From: Colwellia psychrerythraea
GTDB taxonomy: Bacteria; Pseudomonadota; Gammaproteobacteria; Enterobacterales; Alteromonadaceae
Direction of reading: 5' to 3'
NCBI RefSeq assembly: GCF_000764225.1
Contig: NZ_JQED01000029.1
Coordinates: forward strand, 186,001-250,000
DNA length: 64,000 nucleotides
The notes beneath the pieces were generated by a model. It was not told the origin of the DNA and made no database searches. It saw nothing but the letters and a program-made list of their open reading frames with translations. How positions within the stretch are numbered: the first letter of the stretch is position 1; each line of letters opens with the position of its first letter. Made by a program: the position numbers and the translations under genes. Shown in pieces: positions 8,137-18,245 of this stretch.

Positions 8137-9714
8137 TTAAAGAATATTCTTAGGCACCACTCGTCTTAGCTTAACTCCTAGTTGTTTTAACATGCTCTCT
8201 TCACCATCAGGGTTCCATTCAAGTGTTGTTTGCCAAGCGTTTTCAGGCCGCATTTCTTCTAACATGCCAGCTTTAACACTTAATGCTACTTTTTTTGAAG
8301 GGATAATTGTTATGCTTTCTGTGTTTAGATTTGCGCTTCGAGGGTCTAAATTAAATGTACCAATAACGGTAATGTCATCGTCAATAACCATAGATTTAGC
8401 GTGTAAACCAAATATTGGCATCTCTTGCAGTTTACCTTCCATCACTTCTGACATGACTTTTTTTCTAATTTGCGCGTCAGGTTTAAACTCAAAGATCTTA
8501 ACACCAGTTTTGAGTAGCGCCTTTCTATCTCTTTGATAACCACTAAACGCTTCTAAATTATCGTTTGATGCTAAGCTATTTGTCAGTATTTTTACTTCAA
8601 CACCATTACTGACGAGTGTTTTGAAGAGTTTTTTGCCTAAATCTGTAGTGACTAAATAAGGCGTTTGAATGGTGACTGATTTTTTCGCATTTTGTACCAG
8701 TGAGATAAGACGTTGAGTTGATAAACCACTGCCGCCTAAAAACTTATTACCGTCATTTTTACCGGGTAAATCTGATATGTATTCAACACCGTTTATCCAG
8801 TGCAGTGCTCCTGCTTGCTCAATTTCGTTGAAAACTGCAGGTAAGTTATTTATTTGCTTTCTTATTTTTGGTTCGAAATTCGCTGGATCACAAGCATATT
8901 GATGTAGTGCATTAAAATTGGTATTGATTTTACCTTTGCTACTGATCAATTTCTCAACCGGTATACTCAATGCGTCATCCCAAAACTGATTAAAAGAAGC
9001 TTGTATATCATCTGTCATTCCACCTAATAACAGCACATCTCGATCTCTAAAATTGTACTGATGATCATAGCCAAAATATTCATCGGCAACGTTTCTTCCG
9101 CCCGTTATTGCAACTTTGCCATCGACCGTGAAAGTCTTATTATGCATACGCTGATTCAAAGCATGAAAGTTAGTCGTTAAATTAACAACTTTATCAACGA
9201 TATTCTTACCAATATTAGCCATTGGGTTATATATTTTGATTGATAAGTTTTCATGTGCTGCTAACTTTAATAACTCACTTCCTTTGGCATCTACCATAAT
9301 ATCATCAACTAACAGCCTTACTTTTATCCCCCGCTCAGCTGCCTTAACTAAATAATCAACAGCGATTAAGCCAATGTTATCAGATGAAAAAATGAAGTAT
9401 TGAACATCGATGGATTTCTGGGCCTGCTCACTAAGCCAAGCTCTAGAAAACATAGCTTCAGTGCCCTGTTCTAAAATATAGACTCCAGTGCTGTTTCTCA
9501 TTTTTTCTTCAAAGGGAGAAAGGTATTCAGACAATGCGGCTGGCGTTGAAGTAGCAGAAGCGGAACAATAATCTTGCTCAGGTTCTAAGATGTGATCTTC
9601 TTCCTCTGAACAAGCTGGCAATAGAAAAACTAATAGTGGGAGTATTGCTTTTGTGGTTAGTTTTAATAACTGAGCAATGAAATTTTTTTCAGTGTTATCC
9701 ATGATACATGTCAT
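8137..9714 (-). CDS. Phospholipase D-family lipoprotein (cardiolipin-synthase-like)
   Basis: 525 residues. The N-terminus has a membrane segment ending in the lipobox LLPAC, so it is probably a lipoprotein or an anchored periplasmic enzyme. It has two HKD catalytic motifs: HNKTFTVDGKVAITGGRN (near residue 190) and HAKSMVIDDDITVIGTFN (near residue 438). Each keeps His, Lys and Asp. The overall arrangement resembles the YmdC/ClsC and related phospholipase D-like proteins that make or cleave phospholipid phosphodiesters. It is first in a probable operon with DUF2339 and the hydrolase. Which of two close ATG codons (9714 or 9702) is used is not clear. Confidence 0.85.
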   Translation of the reverse strand: MTCIMDNTEKNFIAQLLKLTTKAILPLLVFLLPACSEEEDHILEPEQDYCSASATSTPAALSEYLSPFEEKMRNSTGVYILEQGTEAMFSRAWLSEQAQKSIDVQYFIFSSDNIGLIAVDYLVKAAERGIKVRLLVDDIMVDAKGSELLKLAAHENLSIKIYNPMANIGKNIVDKVVNLTTNFHALNQRMHNKTFTVDGKVAITGGRNVADEYFGYDHQYNFRDRDVLLLGGMTDDIQASFNQFWDDALSIPVEKLISSKGKINTNFNALHQYACDPANFEPKIRKQINNLPAVFNEIEQAGALHWINGVEYISDLPGKNDGNKFLGGSGLSTQRLISLVQNAKKSVTIQTPYLVTTDLGKKLFKTLVSNGVEVKILTNSLASNDNLEAFSGYQRDRKALLKTGVKIFEFKPDAQIRKKVMSEVMEGKLQEMPIFGLHAKSMVIDDDITVIGTFNLDPRSANLNTESITIIPSKKVALSVKAGMLEEMRPENAWQTTLEWNPDGEESMLKQLGVKLRRVVPKNIL

Positions 9715-9803
9715 TAACTAACAATATTAACTTGATAGTTAATTATCCTGTCTATTTATATATTGTTGATTTCTACTGCTATGCCACAGCCATGATTAAC
9801 GAT

Positions 9804-9853
9804 AAAAACGAAAGAAAGTTACTTTTATTCAAAGTCACCCTTTCTTTGCGTTT
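9804..9853 (-). terminator. Terminator of the YqiJ-flotillin-ATPase operon
   Basis: On the minus strand a long imperfect hairpin, with arms containing CAAAGAAAG and CTTTCTTTCG and an inner GTGACTTT/AAAGTAAC pairing, runs into CGTTTTTATC. It lies about 120 bases after the stop of the DUF3686 gene and before the phospholipase D gene. Confidence 0.6.
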
Positions 9854-9971
9854 CTCTTATCGATTCTAGCTTTGAGTATAAATGTTCCGTGAAAAATCCG
9901 TGCATTAAAAATATTAAGTTAACTCATTAAGGCTTGAGTTCGAATTAAAATTAACGTTCTTGACAGTTATT

Positions 9972-12900
9972 TTAATCGAGTACTACTTCATCAGAATTAT
10001 TTTCTCTATTTTTTGTCAATTCTCGACTTATTTTTTGAATATGTGTCTCAGAGCTCTTCACTGACTTTTCAGTGGTAAAATTCAATGTTTTTAGAGTATC
10101 AATCATTTCAAGATCAACGTTCTTATTGCTTTGAAGCGCTGAAACCAATGGGGTTAAAAATGACTCCATATTTTGACTAAACAGTGAAAGTGTTTGTTGT
10201 AAATCTGAATTATCTGGTTTTTCAACATTCACTTGCAGTTTAAGGCTAGCAAGAGTTTCATTTAAAAGCTCTAAGCCACTGGATTGAGGTTGCTGCAATG
10301 CTTGTCCTATTTGATTCAAACCTTTTTGTAACAAGGATATTTGGCTAGCGATTGTTGCTATTGGGTTATCATTGTCACCAAGGTTTTGGTGACGAACAAA
10401 GTCGGCTTTGATTTGTTGCCAACGAGTCAACTGCTCATCGGTTTGATTTTCTCTAAGCTCAGCTAACTTTAATAAGTTTTCTTCCGCTCCTATAGTCAGT
10501 GTTTGCGCTTCGCCACGATAATGATCAGCAATAAGCTGTTCGACTTCTTCATCTGTCATCACAGGAACGACTTTTTCAGCCATTTTATTCATGTTGCGAT
10601 AGCTACCTTGCAACTTAAATGGTGGTTCTGTTCTATATTTATCGTCTTGTGCAGCAGACGCTATGTACTGCTCATTAGCTTTTAAAACAGTTTCTTGAAT
10701 TTTTCGAATCCGCTTAATAACAGCAACTATTTCGTTAACTTCAGCTTGTGAGTAACCATGCTTCAATTCGGTCGTTGTAACCGGGTCTCCATCAGCAATT
10801 TGAACCAGCTTATATAAATCCTCCATATCACGTGTAGCAAGTGGCGCAATATAAGCGTTACTGGTTAAACTATTTTCGATAAAGCTCAAAGAGAATTCGT
10901 GTTCACGTCCACTTAAGGTATCACCAAGGTTATATATATCTGCACGGTTAGCTAACATATCAGGAATAGTAAACGCCTCCCCTGATTCGGTATAAGGGTT
11001 GCCAGCCATTACTACCGCAAATTTTTTGCCGCGCATATCGTAAGTTTTACTTTCACCATTCCATACACCATCGACTTTTCTAGAACCATCACAGAGAGAA
11101 ATGAATTTTTGTAGAAATTCTGGGTTGGTATGCTGAATATCATCGAGGTACAACATGACATTGTTACCCATTTCAAAAGCCAAATTAATTTTTTCAACTT
11201 CATTTTTTGCCGTGGAATTATTTGCTTGAACTGGGTCAAGTGATAACTGGTCATGACCTATCGATGGGCAATTAATTTTGACAAAAGTCATGCCTAACTT
11301 ACTTGCAACATATTCAATAAGCGTAGTTTTACCGTAACCAGGAGGAGAGATGAGTAACAAAAGTCCCATTAAATCTGAACGTTTATTATTTCCAGCGGCA
11401 CCAATTTGTTTAGCTAAGTTAGTACCTATGATTGGGAAGTAAACATCATTAATTAACTTGTTTCGAACAAAAGAAGACAGCGCACTTGGTTTAAACTCTT
11501 CCAGACGTAATCGCTTACGCTGTTCTTCCAACACACTTTGTTTCTTTTGATGAAATTGTTTAAATGCTGGTACATGCTCATTGTTAAACTGGCGAAGCTT
11601 AGTAATGAATTCTTGATAGTTAATGTTGATTTTTCTATCGTCAATCAAAGAATGCTGGCCAAGTAGTCCGTCAACTATACAACCTGTGTTTGCAGTTGAA
11701 CCATAAAACTCACATTCAACTTCCATAGTCATGAGCATTGATGCTTCAATAAGAATATCTTTATGAGTCTTTATTTCTTGATGATTAACAAAAGATTGTA
11801 ACCAAGCAAAGTGAAGCTGATACCGTTGTTCTAGTGTTGAACAACCTGATAATGCGCCGCTAATTTGCTTTTCAAGACTCTTATGTTTTAACTGTGTTGT
11901 CAACTGTCTGGCAAGCTCTAAACTATCCTCTTTAACAATAAAGCTCTGCTCTGCTAAAGATAACTCTTGAACGAGGTAGGTTGCAGACAAGTTCGTATCA
12001 CAACTTAACCAAGTCTGGCTTTGTGTGTATTCATCCAAGGCAGAAGCAACCTCTTCATTAAGTTGCGGACGTAATTGACTCGTGCCAAAAGTTTCTTCCA
12101 TCAAATGTAGATTCTGACAGCGATTTATCAAATCTGTACGTTCATTATTGTCTAGACTTGTTGAGAAAAATAACACTGCTAGCCTTCTTTCTGCTGCTGG
12201 GTAGGCCAGTAACCCTATCGATTCTCTCAATGTTAATAATTGCGTTAAAATTAAAGCCGCATCAGCATCGTGAACACCTTTGTCATAACCTTCTTGGTAT
12301 CGAGGCTCCGCAGTTTTTCTGACGACATCAACAATCGTATTGTTCTTTATTGCCTCATGCAAACGGTTCAATTCAGCATTACCTGAAGACTCAGCTTTAA
12401 ATAGCATACATGCCGCTAAGTATTCCCCTCGGTAAACCTTGTCACATTCAGAGATCAGCTCTTGCTGCCAAAGGTACTCAGTTTCAGCAAACAGATCAGC
12501 CGGTAGCGTCTCAAAATACTCACTTCCACTAATATGCAATACCATATCTTTGTCGCGAGGTAATAGCGTTAATTCTAATTTTTGTCGGTTAACCGAGAAT
12601 TGATGTTCGCCTATTTTTACTAAACTACCATCAGCAGAATATATATCAGTTTTATCTCTGAGCGATCTGATCCCTTGTTCTTTAGCATTCTTTAGCTGGC
12701 CATCAATATCATCAGCTCGGACATTATCATCAAGTTCTCTTAACTGTTCAACAAGCTGTCTAAGCTTGGCAACCATTGGATCACCAGCAAAATAACTGTT
12801 CAATTTATCTTGCTCATTAAATGATTGGCTTCGCCTGATTATCCCTTCGATAATTCGCTCTGCCGCAGTCATCAAATTAAGACATCGACGTTGTTGTGCA

Positions 12901-15191
12901 TCCATAAGCTGCTGCTTATGTTGTTCGAAGTTATCGTATATTTCATCTCTTTTAGCGAGAATTTCATTATAAAACTCATCGTAGTCGCTAAATTGACCTT
13001 CTAAGTCCTCTAATTGTATGAGTATTTGAGAGAGTTGTTGATCACAAGCTTGAGGGCTATCACTGGCATTTAAACCGCTGGTTACACTCTGGCTCAATAG
13101 TTTGAATCGAGCACCAAATTCAGCGCGAGCCTCTTCACTACCAACATTCTTGGCTGCTAGATCCGCACTTGCTTTAACTCGATTGATTTGACTAAAAACT
13201 GCTGAAATATCTTCTAATATTCGTGTTCTTTGTCGACTATCTTCAATATCTAAAGAAAGCATAGTGCGATTTAGAAGGTCTAATCCTTGAACTAATTCCT
13301 CGATAGATAAACGAATTGGCTTTAATGCCGTAATAGATTCACTCGTCTCTACCGCTTGCTCTAGTTCTTTAATTGTTTTTTGATAAGGAGTGAGCGCTTC
13401 ATCTTTTTGCAGGAAGTCAGCCGTTGCTTGACTTAGACCCTTAGTTAATTCATCTAAGTTAGTCTCCATTTCCTCTATCTCATCAACCTCAATATATCGC
13501 AGGTCCTTATGAGAAATTAGCTCACCTTTAAATTGCGCTAGCTCCGCTAAGTTATTAACAAATTGCTTAGCGGTATCAAAATTTGGCGTTTCTATATACT
13601 TAGTTAATTCAACAAGCTTTTCTCTTGCCTCTGACATAGTGGCATCAGAATTTTCTTTAATGCTGGCGACTTTTTCGAACTCATCTAAAACCAACTCAGA
13701 AGTGGTCACTACTTGTTTTAATAGCTCATTGAGGGATTCCAGTTTCGTGTCGTTAAGCCAGTGGTACTTATCAAAGAGCTGCCTCGACTCTTTTACCAAA
13801 TCATTAAAATGCTGCGTACTGGGTTCTTGTACAGAGATAAGTTTAACGACACCGTATAAATCAGATACCCCCCGCACAAGCTCAGGGTTACCTATTTTGC
13901 CAAAAAAACTATTATCTGTTGGTTGGTTGCTTGCATGCTCTTCACTACAAAATGGCGTTTGCCATATTTGCATAGCGTGTACGCGTGAAGGCTCTGATTC
14001 AGCACTAAAAACTACTGCTCGGCCATTGTTGTATAAACTTTGCCCGTGGCCATAAATGGGGTTTTGCAATGTTCTCGTGATTAAGTTATAGCCGAACAAG
14101 GCGTATTGCCCTTCATTTGGCTCATAAAAAATATACAGAAAATCTTCACCATTGGGGGATTTTACCACGCGATGTAATTGTAAATCTTCAGCATTATCTT
14201 CAAAACTTTTATTCTCACCATTTTGCAGGTAATAACCGCCAGGAAAGATAATACCGTGATCTTCTGGTAATTGAATACAAGCATGGGCTATTGCATCTTG
14301 CCTCAGCACTTGTTGAGTTTTACAGTTAAAAATTAAATGACGGGTTTGCTCTTCACGATAAGGCTTTATTTTTAATAAAATAAGCTCCCCAACTTTGGCA
14401 TAATGAATGTCTGCGTCATCAAGAGACTGATGCTCATCATCAACAGGCTCTGAATAAATTCCTCGCCCTTCTTCAGTATTATTCTCAACTTTTAAGGTAA
14501 TTGAGCCACCGATTGACTCAACAAAAAGCGTATCAAACAAGTTGAAGTGTGGGTGTTTACCTTGCTCTTGCTGTTCTCGTGAAACTTTATGCCATTCAAA
14601 ATCAAAGTTATCTGGCTGCTTTATGTCTCTTTCACCACGATTATCAATATAGGTCACATGTTGGTCAGCATCAATTCCCCAACGAAACACCCTTATATCA
14701 TCAAGTCTTTCACCAATACGAAATACTGCAAAAACTTTGCTGCCTTGACGATAGACATGGGTTAAAAAAGTTTTTTTATAATAGGTATATAACTCATCAA
14801 AGTCTCTTACAAAATCAGGGTCTTCGAGGAAGCTGCCTTGTAAGTGTATATCAATAATTTCAACTTCATCACCGTTATCTTTAATTTGATGTAAACTGAA
14901 AACATCTGCAACAGTAATGTTACGTTTTAACCCCAAAAAAACGTTGTAACCAAAAAGCAAGGTGTTTCCAATAGCAGCGATATCTCTGGCAACACAATTA
15001 TGCTCAGTACGCACTCTCACGCGAGCATCTACCTTCATGTCAGTAGAGCCGAACGTGGTAATTCGCTCATCATTTAGCTGTTTAATTTGTGTATTAAGCT
15101 CACTGCCTAAAGCTGATAACCGTCGCTGAATAAGTTCATATGAACCACCTTGTGCAACCGCTTGATTGGTGACACTTTCCTTATCTGTCAT
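9972..15191 (-). CDS. DUF3686-type AAA ATPase ('DNA repair ATPase' family)
   Basis: About 1739 residues. The N-terminal 400 residues are beta-rich (repeated GxxLLFGYN-like and IFYEP strands, propeller-like), the middle (about 480-900) is helical with many coiled-coil heptads, and an AAA+ module lies near residue 1283. That module has Walker A PPGYGKTTLIEY and, about 65 residues on, Walker B VMLYLDDIQ. The sequence resembles the family annotated as 'DNA repair ATPase' (DUF3686), whose repair role is, to my knowledge, unproven. The start at 15191 (MTDKESVT) has GGAG 6 bases upstream; the longer start at 15203 does not. It is last in the YqiJ-flotillin operon, suggesting a chaperone-like ATPase acting with the membrane flotillin. 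Confidence 0.8.
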   Translation of the reverse strand: MTDKESVTNQAVAQGGSYELIQRRLSALGSELNTQIKQLNDERITTFGSTDMKVDARVRVRTEHNCVARDIAAIGNTLLFGYNVFLGLKRNITVADVFSLHQIKDNGDEVEIIDIHLQGSFLEDPDFVRDFDELYTYYKKTFLTHVYRQGSKVFAVFRIGERLDDIRVFRWGIDADQHVTYIDNRGERDIKQPDNFDFEWHKVSREQQEQGKHPHFNLFDTLFVESIGGSITLKVENNTEEGRGIYSEPVDDEHQSLDDADIHYAKVGELILLKIKPYREEQTRHLIFNCKTQQVLRQDAIAHACIQLPEDHGIIFPGGYYLQNGENKSFEDNAEDLQLHRVVKSPNGEDFLYIFYEPNEGQYALFGYNLITRTLQNPIYGHGQSLYNNGRAVVFSAESEPSRVHAMQIWQTPFCSEEHASNQPTDNSFFGKIGNPELVRGVSDLYGVVKLISVQEPSTQHFNDLVKESRQLFDKYHWLNDTKLESLNELLKQVVTTSELVLDEFEKVASIKENSDATMSEAREKLVELTKYIETPNFDTAKQFVNNLAELAQFKGELISHKDLRYIEVDEIEEMETNLDELTKGLSQATADFLQKDEALTPYQKTIKELEQAVETSESITALKPIRLSIEELVQGLDLLNRTMLSLDIEDSRQRTRILEDISAVFSQINRVKASADLAAKNVGSEEARAEFGARFKLLSQSVTSGLNASDSPQACDQQLSQILIQLEDLEGQFSDYDEFYNEILAKRDEIYDNFEQHKQQLMDAQQRRCLNLMTAAERIIEGIIRRSQSFNEQDKLNSYFAGDPMVAKLRQLVEQLRELDDNVRADDIDGQLKNAKEQGIRSLRDKTDIYSADGSLVKIGEHQFSVNRQKLELTLLPRDKDMVLHISGSEYFETLPADLFAETEYLWQQELISECDKVYRGEYLAACMLFKAESSGNAELNRLHEAIKNNTIVDVVRKTAEPRYQEGYDKGVHDADAALILTQLLTLRESIGLLAYPAAERRLAVLFFSTSLDNNERTDLINRCQNLHLMEETFGTSQLRPQLNEEVASALDEYTQSQTWLSCDTNLSATYLVQELSLAEQSFIVKEDSLELARQLTTQLKHKSLEKQISGALSGCSTLEQRYQLHFAWLQSFVNHQEIKTHKDILIEASMLMTMEVECEFYGSTANTGCIVDGLLGQHSLIDDRKININYQEFITKLRQFNNEHVPAFKQFHQKKQSVLEEQRKRLRLEEFKPSALSSFVRNKLINDVYFPIIGTNLAKQIGAAGNNKRSDLMGLLLLISPPGYGKTTLIEYVASKLGMTFVKINCPSIGHDQLSLDPVQANNSTAKNEVEKINLAFEMGNNVMLYLDDIQHTNPEFLQKFISLCDGSRKVDGVWNGESKTYDMRGKKFAVVMAGNPYTESGEAFTIPDMLANRADIYNLGDTLSGREHEFSLSFIENSLTSNAYIAPLATRDMEDLYKLVQIADGDPVTTTELKHGYSQAEVNEIVAVIKRIRKIQETVLKANEQYIASAAQDDKYRTEPPFKLQGSYRNMNKMAEKVVPVMTDEEVEQLIADHYRGEAQTLTIGAEENLLKLAELRENQTDEQLTRWQQIKADFVRHQNLGDNDNPIATIASQISLLQKGLNQIGQALQQPQSSGLELLNETLASLKLQVNVEKPDNSDLQQTLSLFSQNMESFLTPLVSALQSNKNVDLEMIDTLKTLNFTTEKSVKSSETHIQKISRELTKNRENNSDEVVLD

Positions 15192-15214
15192 GTAAGACTC
15201 CATGAAGCTGTTAC

Positions 15215-15240
15215 GCAGCTAACTTGCAAAGGTAAGCTGC
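15215..15240. repeat. Small hairpin between flotillin and ATPase genes
   Basis: GCAGCT (15215-15220) and AGCTGC (15235-15240), with AC/GT pairing extending it inward, form a hairpin within the operon gap. It has no U run, so it may be an mRNA-stability or attenuation element rather than a terminator. Confidence 0.35.
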
Positions 15241-15270
15241 ATAATACCTACTTATACTATGATGAATTTT

Positions 15271-17253
15271 CTACTTTACGTCTGAAGTTTTTTGGTTACC
15301 CAAATTTAATAGACTCGCCAATGCACCTTTTTGAGTATCATCTGCATTATTCAATGTTGAAAGTAGACTTGCCATATTGAAATTTTTCATTGTTTCACTC
15401 GTTTGTGAAGCGCCAGCAAGAACACCGCCGAGATCGTCCATAATATTTCGATCGCCGTTTAAGTGCTCTTTAAATAGCGCTTTTACAGTATCACTTTCAT
15501 CAACTAAACCATCGATAGACTTACCAACGGTTATCGATTTCATGAATTGACGTAAGAACTCACCGTCACCACCCATAATATTAATATTAGCTTCGCTCAG
15601 TGCAGTAGCTAATACATCGGCCTGTTTCTCAGCCAAATCAACACTGTTATCTAATTTAGCCAGTGTTAATTCACGCTCTTGATTTAGGCGTAACCCAAAG
15701 GTTTCAAACTCTCGTGCTTGCTCTGACATCGAATTAAGCACTTCTTGTTTTTCACGTAAACCTGTAGCTTCTGCCAGTGATTTCTCTTCAATGCCTTTTG
15801 CTTCTGCAGTAAGTTTAAGCTCAAGCGCCTTAGCCTCTGCTTCCCCCTGCCTTTCATGAGCATCTGCTTGCGCCAACGTTATTTGCGCTTCAGCCAAACC
15901 TTTAGATGCGGCTTCAGCCTGATCACCTTCTGCCAAAATTTTCTTCGATTCAGCCTGTTTACTCGCAGCTTTTAACTCAGCTTCTGCGATTGTTTGCATT
16001 TTTCTAGCTGTATGTTCAGCAGCTTTCTCTTGTGCTTTAGCTGATTCAATATCTTTTACCAGCGCTTCTTCTGCTTCGCCTTTAGCCTTTATAACTTGTT
16101 CATCTTTTTGGCGATTCGCTTCAGAAACAACACGTAAATCTTTAATACGCTCTTCTTCTTCAGCAACATTTTTTTCTACAGCAATTCTTTCTCTTTGAAC
16201 TTCAGCTATATTTTTACGCTCAACTTCTAATGCTTTTTCTTTATCGATACGCAGTGTTTCTACTTCTTTTTGACGATCAATTTCTTCAACTTGACGCGCA
16301 CGAGTAACTTTCTCTTCCTCAATAGCGACGGCTCTAAAGCGATTTTGCTCAGCAATATCAGCCTCTCGTTGTTTATTCTCTTCAGCAACAGCAACAACCT
16401 GCTCTGTGTCTATTCGTGCCTTTTCTGATTTACAACGCTCTTCTTCAACAATTTTTGCCGTTTCTGCTTCTTCACGCGCTTTAACTGAAGCTATTTCACG
16501 TTCTTGTTTTGCTTGAGCATCAGCCAATTGACGTTCAAGTTCTAAATTCTTTTCTTCCGCTTCAATGTCTTGACGCTTTATACGTACTTCTTCTTGCCTT
16601 TTTAAATCATTTGTTTCAACACTTTGCTGAGCGGTTAATTCTGTAATACGTCTAATACCTTCAGCATCCATAATATTATTTGGATCTAAATCATGAATTG
16701 ATGTTTGTTCAAGAAAATCAATCGCTACATCTTCCAATACATAACCCGATAAATCTTGCCCAATAACCTCTTTGATTTTGTCTCTAAATATATCGCGCTG
16801 AGTAAATAGTTCAGTAAAGTTTAACTGTTTACCAACTGTTTTGAGTGCCTCTGAAAATTTTGCCTCAAACAACTCTTGTAGTGTTTCTGGATAAGAAGAG
16901 CGATCACAACCAACTTGCTTTGCAACCCGTAAAATGTCTTCTTTCGTCTCATTTACTCGAATATAAAAAGTAATAATGATATCTGCTCGAATATTATCTT
17001 GGCAGATGAGGCCAGAGCGACCTTTTCGTTCAAGCATCATTCGTTTGGTCGATATATCCATAATTTCTTTCTTATGGATTACAGGGATCACCATTCCACC
17101 AGTGGTGCTAATTTCAGGCTCCGCCCTTAGTTTATTGATGATTAAGGCTTGGCCTTGTTCTACTTTGTTGTAAAACTTAGCAATCATGATTAAAAGTGAA
17201 AAGACGAAAAGTACGCCAATTCCTATAGCTAGATAAAGTGGTTCCATTACCAT
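15271..17253 (-). CDS. yqiK: Flotillin-family membrane protein (YqiK-like)
   Basis: 660 residues. One N-terminal transmembrane helix (about 5-25) is followed by an SPFH/band-7 domain (about 28-190, with VEQGQALIINKL near its beginning). A very long Ala/Glu/Lys/Arg coiled coil (about 205-520) carries repeated EAxAK patterns, and the tail is less charged. This is the YqiK/flotillin layout. Flotillins form membrane microdomain scaffolds. E. coli YqiK is about 550 residues, so this one is longer, mostly in the tail. AGAGGA lies 7 bases before the ATG at 17253. It sits 83 bases after the YqiJ-like gene and 80 bases before the ATPase gene. Confidence 0.88.
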   Translation of the reverse strand: MVMEPLYLAIGIGVLFVFSLLIMIAKFYNKVEQGQALIINKLRAEPEISTTGGMVIPVIHKKEIMDISTKRMMLERKGRSGLICQDNIRADIIITFYIRVNETKEDILRVAKQVGCDRSSYPETLQELFEAKFSEALKTVGKQLNFTELFTQRDIFRDKIKEVIGQDLSGYVLEDVAIDFLEQTSIHDLDPNNIMDAEGIRRITELTAQQSVETNDLKRQEEVRIKRQDIEAEEKNLELERQLADAQAKQEREIASVKAREEAETAKIVEEERCKSEKARIDTEQVVAVAEENKQREADIAEQNRFRAVAIEEEKVTRARQVEEIDRQKEVETLRIDKEKALEVERKNIAEVQRERIAVEKNVAEEEERIKDLRVVSEANRQKDEQVIKAKGEAEEALVKDIESAKAQEKAAEHTARKMQTIAEAELKAASKQAESKKILAEGDQAEAASKGLAEAQITLAQADAHERQGEAEAKALELKLTAEAKGIEEKSLAEATGLREKQEVLNSMSEQAREFETFGLRLNQERELTLAKLDNSVDLAEKQADVLATALSEANINIMGGDGEFLRQFMKSITVGKSIDGLVDESDTVKALFKEHLNGDRNIMDDLGGVLAGASQTSETMKNFNMASLLSTLNNADDTQKGALASLLNLGNQKTSDVK

Positions 17254-17336
17254 GTGTTTTTCCTCTTATTTAAAACAACTGCCACCCGATAGTGACCAAG
17301 TAGATTATGATTTTTAAACTGTAAACGTGTGATTTA

Positions 17337-17969
17337 TTACGGTGTGTAAGGCGCAACAATATAAGCATGGTTTTCTTGCAAGTACTCTATAACCAAGACA
17401 TTATCGCCCATCTTCAATGTATGCTCAGGATCGCATCGAACATCTACTAAGATTTCAGCGCCATTATTAAATAAACGTGCTTGACCAAAAGTTTCACTTA
17501 CTTTGTTCGTTGCAACAGTGGCTTCTTTGCCGACTAAATGATCACTAGTTGCGGCCTCTACGCTTTTGAACATCCCTTTTAAAGGACGTATAACAATTGC
17601 CGTGATAGGCAGTGAGATGAAGAAAACTATAAAACTACTAAGTGCTCCTAGAAGATAATAAAGCCAACCATCAGGCAGCCAAGTAAGTAAATAGAATTGA
17701 AGATAAAAACTAATTAGCCAACAAATAAGAATGATAATGCTGATTACTAAGGTAAATGGAACCCCGGTTAACCCAAAGGTTAAAAGCAAACCTGTTATGC
17801 CACCAACAGAAACATCACTGTCTAGATCTACATCAAGATCAGCATCCCCAGAAAAATCTAAATCGACAAATCCCAGTAGACCAATAATCCAATATACGAC
17901 GACAATACCAAGTAGAGTGGAATATATTACGGTGGGAAATTGAGAAGCGACTTCAAGTAGTTGTTCCAT
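17337..17969 (-). CDS. yqiJ: YqiJ-like inner-membrane protein with OB-fold tail
   Basis: 210 residues. Residues 1-150 contain about four membrane segments (for example VIYSTLLGIVVVYWIIGLLG) and an Asp-rich loop FSGDADLDVDLDSD. The last 60 residues form a beta-rich OB-like module (LVGKEATVATNKVSETFGQA and LKMGDNVLVIEY), as in NfeD and YqiJ. YqiJ/NfeD-type proteins partner with SPFH proteins, and the gene order YqiJ-flotillin is the same as in E. coli. AAGGA precedes the ATG. First gene of the operon; a 23-bp palindrome lies 71 bases upstream. Confidence 0.8.
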   Translation of the reverse strand: MEQLLEVASQFPTVIYSTLLGIVVVYWIIGLLGFVDLDFSGDADLDVDLDSDVSVGGITGLLLTFGLTGVPFTLVISIIILICWLISFYLQFYLLTWLPDGWLYYLLGALSSFIVFFISLPITAIVIRPLKGMFKSVEAATSDHLVGKEATVATNKVSETFGQARLFNNGAEILVDVRCDPEHTLKMGDNVLVIEYLQENHAYIVAPYTP

Positions 17970-18039
17970 TGTTCATCCTTAAAACAAATAGCCAACAATA
18001 ACTATTTTTATATTTTTCTTGCTTGTTAAAAACCATACG

Positions 18040-18062
18040 CCATTGACATAATATGTCAATGG
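18040..18062. promoter_or_regulatory. Perfect 23-bp palindrome between divergent genes
   Basis: CCATTGACATA (18040-18050), a central A, then TATGTCAATGG (18052-18062): two perfect 11-base arms. It lies between the YqiJ-like operon (start 17969, minus) and the zinc-finger gene (start 18246, plus), in the position of a shared operator. The protein that binds it is unknown. Confidence 0.55.
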
Positions 18063-18245
18063 ATTTTACTCTTTAACATTTTTATAACACAAACACTACC
18101 ATAGCCCTCACTAGAAATCATCAATATCAAAATAAAACTACTCTCATGATTTTATAGACTTTTCTAGTGACATTATTTAATTAATAATTATATGATGGTC
18201 GTTACCATTGAATATCTCGACAATTTTAAAAAGGATTTATTACAT

